The notes below the pieces were generated by a model that ran no database searches, was not told where the DNA came from, and was given only the letters and a program-made list of their open reading frames with translations. Below are positions 4,514 through 5,424 of a stretch of 5,424 bases of DNA, in pieces. Numbering within the stretch: the stretch's first letter is position 1; every line of letters begins with the position of its first letter. Where the stretch lies: positions 1 through 5,424 of the forward strand of contig JBPCUO010000043.1 in NCBI GenBank assembly GCA_051011135.1, given 5' to 3'. The translations under genes were made by a program, and so were the position numbers. This DNA comes from JACOND01 sp051011135 (GTDB lineage: Bacteria; Bdellovibrionota; Bdellovibrionia; Bdellovibrionales; UBA1609).

Positions 4514-5424
4514 GGGATTAAATAAAGAGCTTAATAAATACATGGTCGGCATGGCTAAGCACCATTCAGAAACTGATGAAGAGTTTAAGGATAGGGTTGC
4601 TAATAGAGCTCGACAGGTTATGGATGAGTATGAAGTCAAGAAGCTCAAGAAAAAGAAGAGACGAAAGAACTGGTGGATAGTCGGTCTTATCGCTATTATT
4701 ATAGCGCTAGGATGGCACCCCATGCAAGAGCGCATGGAGGAGGTTGAGCGGGAGAGAGCAGAAATGGTCATCAAGCGTGAGAAAGAGCGTGCAGAACGTC
4801 TAGAGCGCCTCGAGAGAGAGCGAGTAGAAAGAGTTAAGAGAGCTGAAAGAGATAGATTAGAAAGGCTTAGAAAGGACAGAGAGAATACATTAAATGAAGT
4901 TGATAGATTAGTTATTGAATTAGAATTATTAAAAAATTATTCTCATCCTTTTGTTAATGTAGAAGACTTAGAGAGTCGTATCAATGCTCTTGGGAGTGAT
5001 TTAGACGCTTGGCTTGATTTCTATGCAGAAGTTACTCATGTGGAAATGTTAGGTCTCAAGCGAGGAGATAGAAGCAAGTGGAAGGTCACATTTGATAGAG
5101 ATAGACCTCTCCCAGAATCTATACTAGGACGTTCGTATTCTCAACATTGGGTTGATGAATATGGAAATAGAATGGGGAGAGCTAATGGAGTTGATATAGG
5201 AATCAATGAGGATAAGTGGTACACACTAACGTCTCATCAGAAGATGTGGGTCTTGTTCCATGAGCTAGGACATGCAATATATGACTGGGAGCATGATGAG
5301 AGTAAGTATATTATGAAAGCAGGTATTAGATTAAATCCTTATCATAATAGAGCTAATTCTTTAATGGGTCTTCAGCAATATTATGCTGAGGTAAATAGGT
5401 TATATGTCTTGAAAGTAAAAAGAG
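4506..5424 (+). CDS. Membrane-anchored stalked zincin-type metalloprotease (3' partial)
   Basis: 306 codons are open from the ATG at 4506 to the window edge, without a stop. The N-terminal 54 residues end in a very basic run (KKLKKKKRRK, residues 45-54), directly followed by a membrane segment (residues 55-70, NWWIVGLIAIIIALGW). Under the positive-inside rule the rest faces the periplasm. Residues 73-145 are an extreme Glu/Arg/Lys helix (many ERxxRxER repeats), a rod-like stalk. The final domain (about 165 on) contains FHELGHAIYDWEHD, an HExxH zinc site at 252-256 with a third likely ligand at H263, six residues after the second His. This resembles HELGHxxxxxxH zincins found in Bacteroidetes and their phages. 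The enzyme would cleave peptide bonds using zinc; the substrate is unknown. The ATG overlaps the previous gene by 8 nt; M13 and M16 are less likely starts. Arg and Glu codons dominate the stalk. Confidence 0.88.
   Translation, partial: MDKGLNKELNKYMVGMAKHHSETDEEFKDRVANRARQVMDEYEVKKLKKKKRRKNWWIVGLIAIIIALGWHPMQERMEEVERERAEMVIKREKERAERLERLERERVERVKRAERDRLERLRKDRENTLNEVDRLVIELELLKNYSHPFVNVEDLESRINALGSDLDAWLDFYAEVTHVEMLGLKRGDRSKWKVTFDRDRPLPESILGRSYSQHWVDEYGNRMGRANGVDIGINEDKWYTLTSHQKMWVLFHELGHAIYDWEHDESKYIMKAGIRLNPYHNRANSLMGLQQYYAEVNRLYVLKVKR

Noticed and set aside
4502..4774. Minus-strand ORF of 90 codons
   Set aside because: It is a shadow of the N-terminal part of the metalloprotease gene, produced by its Lys/Glu codons read in reverse.

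Overview
The window looks like a piece of a tailed-phage or prophage genome, or a related mobile element, of a Bacteroidetes host, most likely from Flavobacteriia. This is inferred from gene style, not from a match to a known genome. All supported genes lie on the + strand and are packed end to end. Many are very small and anonymous, the sequence is AT-rich, and most starts have an A-rich upstream stretch instead of a Shine-Dalgarno sequence, as is usual in Bacteroidetes. A divergent sigma-70-type factor sits among the anonymous genes. No terminase, capsid, polymerase or integrase gene is visible, so the phage assignment is moderate in strength.

Layout: (1) 1-59 is the Gly-rich end of an upstream gene. 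(2) 78-839 encodes a lipoprotein with a long coiled coil. (3) 857-1478 holds four small genes in a chain (40, 52, 50 and 61 codons). One is a single-pass membrane microprotein, and the last three junctions, including the one into the next gene, are the identical string TAATATG. (4) 1480-2541 is a 353-residue protein I do not recognise. It overlaps by 14 nt (5) 2528-3409, a sigma-70-family protein with recognisable region 2, 3.0 and 4 segments. (6) 3410-3516 is the only intergenic gap over 20 nt and can fold into two neighbouring stem-loops ahead of the next start. (7) 3517-4037 holds two anonymous 86-residue proteins. (8) 3994-5424 holds two small lipoproteins and a membrane-anchored, stalked zincin-type metalloprotease that runs off the window; the genes overlap one another by 44, 77 and 8 nt.

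Working together: five of the thirteen genes carry a lipoprotein signal or a transmembrane anchor, so much of the window appears aimed at the host envelope. The sigma factor directly precedes the only sizeable gap. It could therefore direct transcription of the downstream envelope/protease block, but this is inference and no promoter consensus is visible. The most notable items are the stalked membrane metalloprotease, the structured leader behind the sigma gene, and the TAATATG stop-start chain. No tRNA, rRNA, CRISPR array, insertion sequence or convincing terminator was found.
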